DNA of 64,000 nucleotides from Pollutiaquabacter aromativorans (GTDB taxonomy: Bacteria; Bacteroidota; Bacteroidia; AKYH767-A; 2013-40CM-41-45), in the NCBI GenBank assembly GCA_049177215.1, contig CP185379.1, forward strand, positions 124,001 to 188,000. Reading direction: 5' to 3'. The notes beneath the pieces were generated by a model. That model was not told the origin of the DNA. It was given only the letters and a program-made list of their open reading frames with translations, and ran no database searches. A program made the translations under genes and the position numbers. Positions 42,829 through 52,265 of this stretch are shown one piece after another (the first letter of the stretch is position 1; every line of letters begins with the position of its first letter).

Positions 42829-44181
42829 ATGGAATCCAAGCTACAGGAATTGATAGACGCCTTGACGGCCACTGAAAAGCGGTGGCTGGAGCGTGACCTG
42901 AAGCGGAGTGGCGCCGATGAATTATGGAGCGTCTATAAAAAACGGGAAAAATCGCCCCGGAAGCGTGGTGAACAGCCGGAAGACCGGCGGGCGGAATCGG
43001 ATCTGGTGGGTTGGATCGGAGATTGGCTTGCGGTGCGCCGGCTGCGTCGTCATCCTGAAATGATGGCCTGGCTGCGGATGGAGAATTGGATCGCTTTGGA
43101 GGCGGACAAAGCGGCTGGATATGAAGAGCTGAAATTCCCTGCGACAGAGCAACTCGATGTGATCCACCCCTATAGCGGGTTTTGGCAACATGCATTCGGC
43201 AGTCTGCGCCTGGAACGAGCGAGCCGGGGCGCGGGTCGAAAGGGAGAGCTGGATTTCTCGACTGTGCTGGACCCACTCGATGCCTTCTATCTTGCCAGAA
43301 AACTTCAGCTCGCGTGTGAGTTGATCAATGCGCGGAATGTCATGCAAGTGCGGGGAGAATTAAGGGCAATGGAAAAGGTCCGGCAAATGGCGCAGGAGGA
43401 GCCCTTTCGGCACGACCCGGCGATCGCGATCTACTCCACCATCTACGATACGCTCACGGAACCGGAGACCCCCGCACATTTTCAACGCCTGAAAGAACTC
43501 GTCAGTCAGTGGTCGGGTCGATTCAGTGTCGCTCAGCAGGAGGAGTTCTACCGTTACCTGAAGAATTACTGCGTGAAACAGATCAATACCGGCGCCAGTG
43601 CCTTTATCGGAGAGTTGTTCGGTATCTATCAGTTGTATCTCTCGCAAACGGAACTGCTAGACGAGACCGGGCTGGCTCCAGGCGAGTTCAAGAACATCGT
43701 GACGATCGGCTTGCGCCTGAAGGAATACGATTGGGTCCGCGCATTCCTTGACCGTGAACTGAGGCGGTTGCCGGAAAAGGAACGGTCGAATGCACAGCGC
43801 TATAACCTGGGTAACTACTTCTTTCATACGGGACAGTACCATGCGGCCATCCGGATTTTCCAGCAGGTGGAGTTCAGCGACCTCTACTATCAACTGGATG
43901 TGCGCGCGATCCTGCTCAAGGTCTATTTCGAATTGGGGGAGGAAGAACTCTTCGATTACCATGCATCGGCGTTCCGGACCTTCCTTTCGCGTAATAGAAA
44001 AGTGTCGGATTACCAACGCCTGATTTACCGCAACTTCATCTCGTTCGCCTCGCGCACCTTGCGTAAGCAGGATGACCCGATTGCCTTGAAGGGTCTTCTG
44101 CAGGAGATCTCGCAGAACCGGCGCGTGGCCGATATTCGCTGGCTGGAGGATAAAATCGGACGCTTGACCGGGCTGGAGTGA
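42829..44181 (+). CDS. Unrecognised helical-repeat protein
   Basis: A 450-residue cytosolic protein with no signal peptide and no domain I can name. The sequence is almost wholly helical, with TPR-like stretches (YNLGNYFFHTGQYHAAIRIFQQVEF near residue 325, ILLKVYFELGEEELFDYHASAFR after it). The N-terminus LQELIDALTATEKRWLERDLKRSG followed by a basic linker (KKREKSPRKRG) could be a partner-binding helix pair. It is transcribed alone from an AT-rich leader. It looks like a Bacteroidota-specific scaffold protein; no function is claimed. Confidence 0.7.
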   Translation: MESKLQELIDALTATEKRWLERDLKRSGADELWSVYKKREKSPRKRGEQPEDRRAESDLVGWIGDWLAVRRLRRHPEMMAWLRMENWIALEADKAAGYEELKFPATEQLDVIHPYSGFWQHAFGSLRLERASRGAGRKGELDFSTVLDPLDAFYLARKLQLACELINARNVMQVRGELRAMEKVRQMAQEEPFRHDPAIAIYSTIYDTLTEPETPAHFQRLKELVSQWSGRFSVAQQEEFYRYLKNYCVKQINTGASAFIGELFGIYQLYLSQTELLDETGLAPGEFKNIVTIGLRLKEYDWVRAFLDRELRRLPEKERSNAQRYNLGNYFFHTGQYHAAIRIFQQVEFSDLYYQLDVRAILLKVYFELGEEELFDYHASAFRTFLSRNRKVSDYQRLIYRNFISFASRTLRKQDDPIALKGLLQEISQNRRVADIRWLEDKIGRLTGLE

Positions 44182-44352
44182 AAGCATGACAATTCCATGA
44201 CCTGATCCGGGTGGTTTGCATGAACTTCATCTTGCTGATTGCCAAACATCAGACGGAATTCAGAATTGTACTTCAGTTTTGATGACCCTTCTCTGCAAGT
44301 CGGGTGATGCATGTCATGTCCCGGCTTTCACCATCCATGTTTCTTTACCGCC

Positions 44353-45684
44353 ATGCAGGTTAACCAAATCCTTCGTGACACAAATATGACAGGGGAGAGG
44401 GCCGCTTTCCGACCTTTGCAGCCGGAAAAACCAGCAGTCGAATTGCAGTCCCTGAAGGTCATTTCGTTCACGCATAAGAACACTCCCCTCAAGGAGCTCA
44501 ACCGATTCTTCTTACATGAGGAGAACCGGAAGGAACGCCTCGCATTCCTCAAGTTTTCGGTTGATATCGACGAACTGCTTTACCTCGCCACCTGTAACCG
44601 GATCGAGTTCATCTTTTCCAGCCCGACTGCCTGCGACAAAAGTTTCCTGCGGAGGTTCTTTCAGTACTTCCGACCCGACTGGAGCGATGAAGAGCTCGAG
44701 TTTGCCCTGCGGCATGGACAGGTGTACGAAGGTGAACACGCTCTTCGGCATATTTACCGCGTAGCTTCTTCCCTGGACTCCCTGGTAGTCGGTGAGCGGG
44801 AAATCATTACCCAGGTCCGCAAGTCGTATGAGAAAGCGCAGGAAGAAGGCCTGACCGGCGACCTGATCCGCCTGCTGGTGAAATCGACGATCACCACTGC
44901 GAAGCGGGTATACACGGAAACGAAGATCGCCAACAACCCTGTTTCCGTCGTGTCTCTGGCGGAACGCAAACTGCGGGAGCGCAAACTGTCCAAAGACGCG
45001 CGCATCCTGGTAGTCGGAACCGGAGAAACGAATACAAACCTGGTGAAGTACCTGCTCAAGCAGGGATTTCATCGCTTTGTCTTTTTTAACCGGACGTTGT
45101 CCAATGCTGAAAAGCTTGCCAAGCTGGTCCGCACATCCACAGTCACAGCGGAGGCATACGCGCTGAGCGGGCTTTCGAATTATAAGGGCGGCTTCGACGT
45201 CCTGATCTCCTGTACCGGTTCCGCGGATCCGGTGATCACCATGGGCGTTTACGAGCGGCTGCTGCAAGGTGAGCTGACGGAAAAAGTCCTGGTCGACCTC
45301 GCGATTCCGGCCGATATCGAAGCGGAAGTGATCCGCTCGTTCCCGGTACACCTGATCGACATCGCAGAACTCAAGGCCGAAGCGGAGCGCAACCTCAGCG
45401 AACGGCAGGGCGAATTCCTGCACGCAGAGCGGATCATCGAAGAGTCGATCCGCAGTTTCGACGACTTGCACCGCACGCGTTCACTGGAGATCCGGATGCG
45501 GGAAGTACCCGACAAGATCCGCGAGATCCGTCAGAAAGCGGTATCCGATATTTTTGCCAAAGACATCGAAGGCCTCGACGAGCATTCACGGGAAGTATTG
45601 GACAAGGTGATCGACTACCTTGAAAAGAAATACATCAGCGTCCCGATGGTCATGGCCAAGGAGATCCTGCTGAACAAGCAGTGA
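44353..45684 (+). CDS. hemA: Glutamyl-tRNA reductase
   Basis: First enzyme of the C5 haem pathway: reduces glutamyl-tRNA with NADPH to glutamate-1-semialdehyde. Signatures: VISFTHKNTPLKELNRF, the catalytic-cysteine block YLATCNRIEFIF, SLVVGEREIITQVRKSYEKA, the NADPH site VVGTGETNTNLVKYLL, and a helical dimerisation end. Several ATGs precede the domain (44311, 44353, 44386); nothing decides between them, and 44386 would fit the family N-terminus best. First of three consecutive haem genes. Confidence 0.94.
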   Translation: MQVNQILRDTNMTGERAAFRPLQPEKPAVELQSLKVISFTHKNTPLKELNRFFLHEENRKERLAFLKFSVDIDELLYLATCNRIEFIFSSPTACDKSFLRRFFQYFRPDWSDEELEFALRHGQVYEGEHALRHIYRVASSLDSLVVGEREIITQVRKSYEKAQEEGLTGDLIRLLVKSTITTAKRVYTETKIANNPVSVVSLAERKLRERKLSKDARILVVGTGETNTNLVKYLLKQGFHRFVFFNRTLSNAEKLAKLVRTSTVTAEAYALSGLSNYKGGFDVLISCTGSADPVITMGVYERLLQGELTEKVLVDLAIPADIEAEVIRSFPVHLIDIAELKAEAERNLSERQGEFLHAERIIEESIRSFDDLHRTRSLEIRMREVPDKIREIRQKAVSDIFAKDIEGLDEHSREVLDKVIDYLEKKYISVPMVMAKEILLNKQ

Positions 45685-45753
45685 GCAACGGGACGGCGGT
45701 ATATTCGCACGCCCCGATTATCTTTATCGCCGGTCTGTCCGGAATTTCCAATT

Positions 45754-47328
45754 ATGCGTAATCCTTTGATCATCGGTACCCGGGGAAGCGAACTCGCGCT
45801 CTGGCAAGCTCGATTCGTTCAATCCTTGCTGAAGGATATCGGTCTCGACAGTGAGTTGAAGATCATCAAGACTCAGGGTGACCGCATCCAGCACCTCAGC
45901 TTCGACAAGCTCGAAGGCAAGGGGTTTTTCACCAAAGAGATCGAAGAAGCATTGCTGAACGGTGAGACCGACCTTGCCGTGCATTCGCACAAGGACCTGC
46001 CCACCGAACAGCCGGCGGGCCTGATCATCGCAGCCGTTTCGGGTCGTGAAGATCCATCGGAGCGCTTGTTGATCCGGAAGGAAGCCGTCGATAACCGTAA
46101 AAAGTTCTCGTTGCGAAAACAGGCGCGTGTCGGTACCTCCGCTGCACGCAGAAAGTCGCAGTTGCTCGCATTTCGCCCCGACCTGATCCTCGAAGATCTT
46201 CGCGGCAACGTTCCTACCCGCGTTCAGAAATTGCGCGACGGGCAGTATGACGCGATCCTGATGGCCGCGGCTGGACTCGAACGGCTGGAGCTCGACCTGT
46301 CCGACCTCCACGTCGAGCGGCTGGATCCGTCGGAATTTGTTCCAGCTCCGGCGCAAGGCGTTCTGGCCTTGCAGATTCGGGCTGAGGACCATGAATTACA
46401 TCGCTCCCTGCAAGCCTTGCACCATCCCGATGTTCAAGCCTGCATCGCGCTTGAACGGGAAGTGTTGCGCCTGTTTGAAGGCGGCTGTCATATGCCGGTG
46501 GGCGCCTATGCAGTTCCACTCGAAGAAGAAGGACGTTATCGCCTCATCACCTCCCGGGCGGAGTCCTGGGATCAAAGTCCCGTCGGCGTCACGGTCGAAT
46601 CCAGGCATCCGGAGACCATGGCCGCTACGGCTGTGCAACGCATAAAAGGCATTGCACCGCAACGAGTATTCGTCAGCCGGGATCTGACCCACGAATCATA
46701 TTTGCGACGCATACTGGAAGCCCGTCAATTCACGGTCGATGGCCGGGCATTAATTGAAACGAACCCGGTAACAATCGGATCACTTCCCGATTCGGAGTGG
46801 ATCTTCTTTTCCAGCAAGCAGGCGGTACAGCATTTCTTCCGGCAACGGCCGACGGTCGACGGTCGACGTTTCGCCTGCGTGGGGAAGTCGACTGCGGAAG
46901 CATTGCGCAAGTTCGGGCATCGGGCCGATTTCATCGGTGGTTCGACGGACACGCGTTTGACCGGGAAGCAGTTTGCCGCTTTGATCGGGGATGCGCGTGT
47001 GTTGTTCCCACAAGCGAAAGGCAGTTTGCGTTCCGTCCAGCAGCAGTTGGTGAAAAAGGGACAAGCCATCGATCTCGTGGTTTACGAGACGATACTGAAA
47101 AACGATACCCCGGTGGATCCAGCCTCCATCTATGTGTTTACCAGTCCTTCGAATGTCGAAGCATACTTCGCCAAAAATACATTACCAGCCTCCGTCAAAG
47201 TAATTGCGATGGGGCATGCCACGCGATCCGCCTTGCGCGAACAAGGTGTTCAACATCCGCACTTGCCCGACGCATTCGATGAAGCGGGCTTGTCCCGTGC
47301 CGTCTTTGGCCTAAGCGCGCAGGCTTGA
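45754..47328 (+). CDS. HemC-HemD fusion (porphobilinogen deaminase plus uroporphyrinogen-III synthase)
   Basis: A 524-residue fusion that joins two successive steps of haem synthesis. Residues 1-~300 are hydroxymethylbilane synthase: IIGTRGSELALWQA, the VHSHKDLPTE block, RRKSQLLAFRPDL, and the dipyrromethane-anchoring cysteine in EGGCHMPVGAYA (about residue 245). Residues ~305-524 are uroporphyrinogen-III synthase: RVFVSRDLTHES, IFFSSKQAVQHFF, ACVGKSTAEAL, VYVFTSPSNVEAYF and AMGHATRSALREQG, the usual poorly conserved pattern. Fusion would hand the unstable hydroxymethylbilane straight to the second site. Sits between hemA and hemB. Confidence 0.93.
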   Translation: MRNPLIIGTRGSELALWQARFVQSLLKDIGLDSELKIIKTQGDRIQHLSFDKLEGKGFFTKEIEEALLNGETDLAVHSHKDLPTEQPAGLIIAAVSGREDPSERLLIRKEAVDNRKKFSLRKQARVGTSAARRKSQLLAFRPDLILEDLRGNVPTRVQKLRDGQYDAILMAAAGLERLELDLSDLHVERLDPSEFVPAPAQGVLALQIRAEDHELHRSLQALHHPDVQACIALEREVLRLFEGGCHMPVGAYAVPLEEEGRYRLITSRAESWDQSPVGVTVESRHPETMAATAVQRIKGIAPQRVFVSRDLTHESYLRRILEARQFTVDGRALIETNPVTIGSLPDSEWIFFSSKQAVQHFFRQRPTVDGRRFACVGKSTAEALRKFGHRADFIGGSTDTRLTGKQFAALIGDARVLFPQAKGSLRSVQQQLVKKGQAIDLVVYETILKNDTPVDPASIYVFTSPSNVEAYFAKNTLPASVKVIAMGHATRSALREQGVQHPHLPDAFDEAGLSRAVFGLSAQA

Positions 47329-47377
47329 TACGCGAAGCATCTGGATCAACGCTCCATTCTGAAAACCACTCCTTCGC

Positions 47378-48349
47378 ATGCTCACCATACGTCCCCGCCG
47401 ACTTCGTAAGAACCCGATCATCCGCGAGATGGTCTCGGAGACCCGCTTGTCCAAGCATCAGTTCATCTATCCGTATTTCGTCATTCCGGGAAGCAAGAAT
47501 CGACAGGCCATCGAAGCCATGCCGGGCATCCATCGCTTCTCGGTGGATGAGTTGGTACGTGACGTGGAAGCGGGATTGAAACTCGGAATCGACAAAGTCC
47601 TGTTGTTCGGCGTAGGCGAAGCAAAGGCGGAAGACGCCCATTCAGCTTATCACGACCATAGTGTGGTGGCCGAAGCGGTACGTGCGTTGAAAGGAGCTTT
47701 CGGGGAGCAGTTGTATGTCATCACCGACGTCTGCCTTTGCGCGTATACCACGCACGGGCATTGCGGGCTCATCGAGCATGATTACGTGCAAAACGATCCG
47801 TCCCTCGAAGTGCTGGCACGCATGGCGTTGAAGCACGCCGAATGCGGAGCAGACATGGTTGCTCCCAGCGACATGATGGATGGCCGGGTCGCGGCGATCC
47901 GAAGCAAACTCGATGCGAACGGTTTTTCCGACACACCGATCATGTCCTATTCCGTGAAGTTCGCATCCGCGTATTACGGTCCGTTCCGCGAGGCCGCCGA
48001 TTCTGCGCCCGGGAAAGGGGATCGCAAGTCGTACCAGATGGATTTCCGCAACGGCCGCGAGTCGGTTCGGGAAGCCCTGTTGGACGAGGCGGAAGGGGCG
48101 GATATGCTGATGGTCAAGCCGGCACTGGCTTATCTGGATGTCATCCGGTCTGTCCGGGAGAGCAGCCGCCTGCCGCTGGCCTGTTACAACGTTTCGGCCG
48201 AATATTCGATGGTCAAAGCGGCTGCCAAAGCCGGATTTATCGACGAACAGCGGATTGTTGTAGAAAATATGCACGCATTCGCCCGAGCCGGGGCGGATGT
48301 GATCATTTCCTATCATACCCGGGACCTGTTCGAAAAGGGCTGGATGTGA
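47378..48349 (+). CDS. hemB: Delta-aminolevulinic acid dehydratase (porphobilinogen synthase)
   Basis: Condenses two 5-aminolevulinate molecules to porphobilinogen, 323 residues. The zinc-type cysteine motif DVCLCAYTTHGHCG (about 117-130) and both active-site lysines, in SYSVKFASAYYGPF (about 194) and MLMVKPALAYLD (about 247), are present. It starts 49 bases after the hemCD fusion, completing hemA-hemCD-hemB. hemL and hemE are not in the window. Confidence 0.97.
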   Translation: MLTIRPRRLRKNPIIREMVSETRLSKHQFIYPYFVIPGSKNRQAIEAMPGIHRFSVDELVRDVEAGLKLGIDKVLLFGVGEAKAEDAHSAYHDHSVVAEAVRALKGAFGEQLYVITDVCLCAYTTHGHCGLIEHDYVQNDPSLEVLARMALKHAECGADMVAPSDMMDGRVAAIRSKLDANGFSDTPIMSYSVKFASAYYGPFREAADSAPGKGDRKSYQMDFRNGRESVREALLDEAEGADMLMVKPALAYLDVIRSVRESSRLPLACYNVSAEYSMVKAAAKAGFIDEQRIVVENMHAFARAGADVIISYHTRDLFEKGWM

Positions 48350-48415
48350 CCCCTGTCATGTGGCAGGTGTGGCTTTTCAGGGATCTTTGACTTCCAGGAA
48401 AAGGCCGAAAATCCC

Positions 48416-48423
48416 TATATTTG
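48416..48423 (+). promoter_or_regulatory. -7 promoter box of the kor operon
   Basis: TATATTTG matches TAnnTTTG and lies one base before an ATG at 48425. Transcription would start at or after that ATG, so the next ATG at 48455 is the better korA start. A TTG is present at 48387 but at 26 bases, longer than usual. Confidence 0.5.
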
Positions 48424-48454
48424 TATGAATTCAACTACTTCTCCCCAACCATCT

Positions 48455-50296
48455 ATGGAACGTCAGAATGAAGTGCTGGAGAACGTCATCATCAAGTTTG
48501 CCGGAGACTCCGGTGACGGGATGCAGTTGACGGGTACCCAGTTCACCAATACCGCGGCGCTGTTCGGGAACGACCTGAGCACCTTCCCCGACTTCCCGGC
48601 AGAGATCCGTGCCCCTCAGGGTACGCTTGCCGGAGTTTCAGGATTCCAGTTACACTTCGGCAGTGTCGAGATCTTCACGCCGGGTGATTATTGTGACGTA
48701 CTGGTTGCGATGAACGCGGCCGCGTTGAAAGCCAACCTGCGCTTCCTGCGCAAGAGCGGAACCATCATCGTGAATACGGACGGTTTTGATCCGAAGAATC
48801 TGCGTCTTGCCGGATACGACGACAAGAATCCGCTGGAAGACGGTACGGTGGATTCTTTCCGTGTGATCAAGTTGGATGTAACGAAGATGACGCGTACGGC
48901 GCTCGAAGGAAGCGGACTGGGCGTGAAGGAGATCGACCGAGCGAAGAACATGTTCGTGTTGGGCTTCCTGTACTGGATGTACAACCGGAACATGGAGCAT
49001 ACGCTGAAGTTCATCGAAGACAAGTTTTCGAAGAAGCCTGAGATCCGCGACGCGAACGTGAAAGTGTTGAAGGCCGGCTACAACTTCGGAGAGACGCGGG
49101 AAGAGTTCACCACCCGCTACACGATTAATCCGGCCAAGATCGCTTCCGGCACCTACCGGAACATCATGGGTAACCAGGCTGTCGCGATCGGATTGATCGC
49201 GGCTGCGGAGAAGAGCGGTTTGCCCTTGTTCCTGGGTTCTTATCCGATCACCCCTGCTTCGGATATTCTGCACGAACTATCCCGGCACAAGAATTATAAC
49301 GTAAAGACTTTCCAGGCGGAAGACGAGATCGCAGCCATTGCGTCGGCGATCGGCGCCAGCTTCGGCGGAGCCTTGTCGGTGACGACTTCCTCCGGGCCCG
49401 GTATCGCGCTCAAGACCGAAGCCATGGGACTTGCGCTCATGCTCGAGTTGCCCCTGGTGATCGTGAACGTACAACGCGGAGGTCCTTCGACGGGCCTCCC
49501 GACGAAGACCGAGCAGAGTGACCTCTTGCAGGCGGTTTACGGACGGAACGGTGAGAGTCCGATTCCGGTCATCGCCGCTGCGACGCCATCCGATTGCTTC
49601 GACATGGCGTATGAGGCTTGCCGGATCGCCGTGCAACACATGACGCCGGTGATCCTGCTGACCGACGGATACATCGCCAACGGCGCCGAGCCCTGGAAAT
49701 TCCCGAAGGCGGCAGACCTTCCTGCCATTCCGGTGAAGTTTGCTACGGAGAAAAACAACGGAGACAAATTCCTCCCCTACAAGCGCGACGAGCGGCTTGC
49801 ACGCCCCTGGGCAATTCCCGGAACCAAGGGACTCGAGCACCGCATCGGCGGTCTCGAGAAACAGCACGAAACCGGTAACATCAGTTACGACGCAGCCAAC
49901 CATGAATTCATGGTCCGTATGCGCGAAGCGAAAGTGGAAAAGATCGCCGACTATATTCCGGAGATCAAACCCGAGATCGGTAACGCCAAGGGTAAGCTCT
50001 TGATGCTCGGTTGGGGCTCCACCTACGGCGCCATCAAGAGCGCGGTGCTCCAGGCGCGTGAGAAGGGGCTGGACGTATCCTATGCCCACCTCCGTCATAT
50101 CCGTCCGTTCCCGAAGAACCTGGGCGAATTGCTGTATGCGTTTGACCAGGTGATCATCCCGGAGATGAATACGGGTCAGCTCATCAAGATGATCCGCGAC
50201 AAGTACCTGGTGCCGGCTGTCGGATTCAACAAGATCCAGGGTATGCCGTTCACCGCGGAAGAGATTCTCAAGAAGATCGAGGAGACCCTCAAGTAA
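48455..50296 (+). CDS. korA: 2-oxoacid:ferredoxin oxidoreductase, fused gamma-alpha subunit
   Basis: Alpha chain, with fused gamma domain, of a 2-oxoglutarate- or similar 2-oxoacid:ferredoxin oxidoreductase, which makes acyl-CoA and reduced ferredoxin. About 613 residues from the ATG at 48455. The N-terminal gamma domain has KFAGDSGDGMQLTGTQF and PDFPAEIRAPQGTLAGVSGFQ; the alpha domain begins near NQAVAIGLIAAAEKSGLPL and includes SYPITPASDILHELS, TSSGPGIALKTEAMGLA and RGGPSTGLPTKTEQSDL. Pairs with korB 33 bases downstream. The gene organisation fits KorAB; 2-oxoglutarate as substrate is the likeliest but not certain. Confidence 0.92.
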   Translation: MERQNEVLENVIIKFAGDSGDGMQLTGTQFTNTAALFGNDLSTFPDFPAEIRAPQGTLAGVSGFQLHFGSVEIFTPGDYCDVLVAMNAAALKANLRFLRKSGTIIVNTDGFDPKNLRLAGYDDKNPLEDGTVDSFRVIKLDVTKMTRTALEGSGLGVKEIDRAKNMFVLGFLYWMYNRNMEHTLKFIEDKFSKKPEIRDANVKVLKAGYNFGETREEFTTRYTINPAKIASGTYRNIMGNQAVAIGLIAAAEKSGLPLFLGSYPITPASDILHELSRHKNYNVKTFQAEDEIAAIASAIGASFGGALSVTTSSGPGIALKTEAMGLALMLELPLVIVNVQRGGPSTGLPTKTEQSDLLQAVYGRNGESPIPVIAAATPSDCFDMAYEACRIAVQHMTPVILLTDGYIANGAEPWKFPKAADLPAIPVKFATEKNNGDKFLPYKRDERLARPWAIPGTKGLEHRIGGLEKQHETGNISYDAANHEFMVRMREAKVEKIADYIPEIKPEIGNAKGKLLMLGWGSTYGAIKSAVLQAREKGLDVSYAHLRHIRPFPKNLGELLYAFDQVIIPEMNTGQLIKMIRDKYLVPAVGFNKIQGMPFTAEEILKKIEETLK

Positions 50297-50329
50297 TCAC
50301 CGGTTGATCATAAAAAGGAAATCATCATC

Positions 50330-51370
50330 ATGGAGAATAATAACCCCACCATAGAAAAATATACGTCGAAAGAACTCGTCACCGACCAGGAAGTCCGTTG
50401 GTGTCCCGGTTGCGGCGACTACTCGATCCTGAAGCAGGCGCAGTCGGTTATTCCCGACCTTGGGATTCCACGCGAGAACATCGTGTTCGTTTCCGGCATC
50501 GGCTGTTCGTCCCGTTTCCCTTACTACATGGAAACGTACGGCATGCACTCCATTCACGGTCGCGCGACGGCGATCGCCAGTGGCCTGAAAGCGGCCCGTC
50601 CGGAGCTCAGCATCTGGATCGTTACCGGCGACGGCGACGGTCTTTCGATCGGCGGTAACCATACGATCCACCTGTTGCGCCGCAACTTCAATGTAAACGT
50701 TCTGCTCTTCAATAACGAGATCTACGGTCTGACCAAGGGCCAGTATTCTCCGACCTCGGAGGAAGGCAAGATCACCAAGTCCACGCCGATGGGTTCGGTT
50801 GACCATCCGTTCAACCCGATCGCATTGTGCATGGGTGCCGATGCGACCTTTGTGGCGCGCTCGATGGACCGTGATCCCAAGCACCTTCAATCGGTGCTGC
50901 GGCAGGCGAACGAGCACAAGGGCGCTTCGTTCGTGGAGATCTATCAGAATTGCAACGTATTCAACGACGGAGCATTCGAAGTGTTCACGGAAAAGGCCAG
51001 CAAGAAGAAGGAGACGCTCTTCATGGAGAGTGGCAAGCCATTGGTCTTCGGGGAGAACAACGAATTGGGTATCAAGTTGGATGGATTTACGCCGGTCGTC
51101 GTGAACCTGGCGGAAGGAAATTCGGTCAACGATTGCTGGATCCACGACGAGCGGGATCGGGTGAAAGCCGGTATTCTTTCCCGCTTCTTTGACAACCCGA
51201 GAACGATGTCTGAAAAGCACTTGCCGCGTCCATTCGGTGTCTTCTATGTCGAAGATCGCCCCTGCTACGAGGATAAGATGATCGAACAGATCGACACCAT
51301 GCTCAGCAAGCGTGGTGCAGGTGACCTTGACGCGCTGCTGCGCGGAAAAGAAACCTGGACCGTCAACTGA
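50330..51370 (+). CDS. korB: 2-oxoacid:ferredoxin oxidoreductase, beta subunit
   Basis: Thiamine diphosphate-binding beta chain of the KorAB enzyme, 346 residues. WCPGCGDYSILKQAQ (about residues 24-38) contributes to the [4Fe-4S] cluster with GIGCSSRFPYYM; the thiamine site is TGDGDGLSIGGNHTIHLLRRN with NNEIYGLTKGQYSPTS. No separate ferredoxin gene is adjacent. A strong bidirectional terminator ends the operon. Confidence 0.94.
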   Translation: MENNNPTIEKYTSKELVTDQEVRWCPGCGDYSILKQAQSVIPDLGIPRENIVFVSGIGCSSRFPYYMETYGMHSIHGRATAIASGLKAARPELSIWIVTGDGDGLSIGGNHTIHLLRRNFNVNVLLFNNEIYGLTKGQYSPTSEEGKITKSTPMGSVDHPFNPIALCMGADATFVARSMDRDPKHLQSVLRQANEHKGASFVEIYQNCNVFNDGAFEVFTEKASKKKETLFMESGKPLVFGENNELGIKLDGFTPVVVNLAEGNSVNDCWIHDERDRVKAGILSRFFDNPRTMSEKHLPRPFGVFYVEDRPCYEDKMIEQIDTMLSKRGAGDLDALLRGKETWTVN

Positions 51371-51385
51371 ACAGGATCTATCTAA

Positions 51386-51426
51386 AAAAAGAAACGGCCA
51401 CGCACTGCGTGGCCGTTTCTTTTTTT
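51386..51426. terminator. Bidirectional terminator between korB and a convergent gene
   Basis: GAAACGGCCACGCA (51391-51404) and TGCGTGGCCGTTTC (51406-51419) are perfectly complementary, with A-run and T-run on the two sides, so it serves both strands. Confidence 0.92.
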
Positions 51427-51438
51427 AGTAATCTATCC

Positions 51439-52023
51439 TTATAGCTTGTAAGCCATGCCGACGGTCAGGAAGGAAACGCCCCAGCCTAATTCTGCGAAGG
51501 CGGACCAGTTGGAATCAAAGTAATAGCGTGAACCGAGGTACAGGGTCAGTGAAAGGGTGCTGGAGTATGTGCCACCGTAATCATATTCCACATTCGGGAG
51601 GTTGTCGCTGTAGGAGTAATCCAGGATGTCGTAGGAGAGCATGAGGCCACCATAGGGGTCCAGGTTTTTTACTTCAAAGCCGTGGTAGTGATAAGCGCTG
51701 CGCAAGCCGAGGATGATATAGCGCCAGTGCTGGTCATAGCGCCAGCTACCGCCATTGTAGGGGAACGTTCCGGAATTCTTGAATCCTTTGTACCCGAGGT
51801 AACCACCGATCGATACCGTTCCGGGACCGCCGACCTCCCACTGGCCGTGTTCGAACTGTACACTGAGGCCGGGTGTGCGCGAATTGGACGAAAAGCTACC
51901 CAGCGCACTGCCAAGGCCGACCCCGAACGAGACCACGTTATCGCCTTCGCGGAAGTCGGATTGAGCCAAGGCCGATCCAAAGGCCGACAGGAGGATTAGG
52001 AAAACAGAGGATATCAAACGCAT
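51439..52023 (-). CDS. Predicted outer-membrane beta-barrel protein
   Basis: About 194 residues. The signal peptide LISSVFLILLSAFGSALAQ is followed by alternating Gly/Ser/Tyr-rich strands (VVSFGVGLGSALGSF, VSIGGYLGYKGF, LSLTLYLGSRYYF, FAELGWGVSFLTVGMAYKL) and ends close to an aromatic/hydrophobic C-terminus, all typical of a small eight-stranded porin-like barrel. No specific function recognised. I use the ATG at 52023: the -7 box at 52046-52039 excludes the upstream ATG at 52041. Confidence 0.75.
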   Translation of the reverse strand: MRLISSVFLILLSAFGSALAQSDFREGDNVVSFGVGLGSALGSFSSNSRTPGLSVQFEHGQWEVGGPGTVSIGGYLGYKGFKNSGTFPYNGGSWRYDQHWRYIILGLRSAYHYHGFEVKNLDPYGGLMLSYDILDYSYSDNLPNVEYDYGGTYSSTLSLTLYLGSRYYFDSNWSAFAELGWGVSFLTVGMAYKL

Positions 52024-52038
52024 GACGTAATTTTTTAG

Positions 52039-52072
52039 CAAATCTAGTGGATCGGCAGCTTCTCAGGGACAA
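52039..52072 (-). promoter_or_regulatory. Bacteroidota-type promoter of the beta-barrel gene
   Basis: Minus strand TTG (52072-52070), 23 bases, TAGATTTG (52046-52039). It overlaps the ATG at 52041 and so decides the start at 52023. Confidence 0.6.
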
Positions 52073-52265
52073 AGGGCGCCTGAACATTGAACACTAAGCC
52101 GTGAACATCCGCAATGACGGAAATATCGTTCAGGTCCATGAAAGTAAACGATGCATAACCCATAAATCTGACATGAAAAGGCATGAAAACAGCATGGTGC
52201 ACCTTTGGGAAATTTTCTTTGATTGCGTGCTGGGAAATGTCCACCTTGCCTAAAATAACCACACC

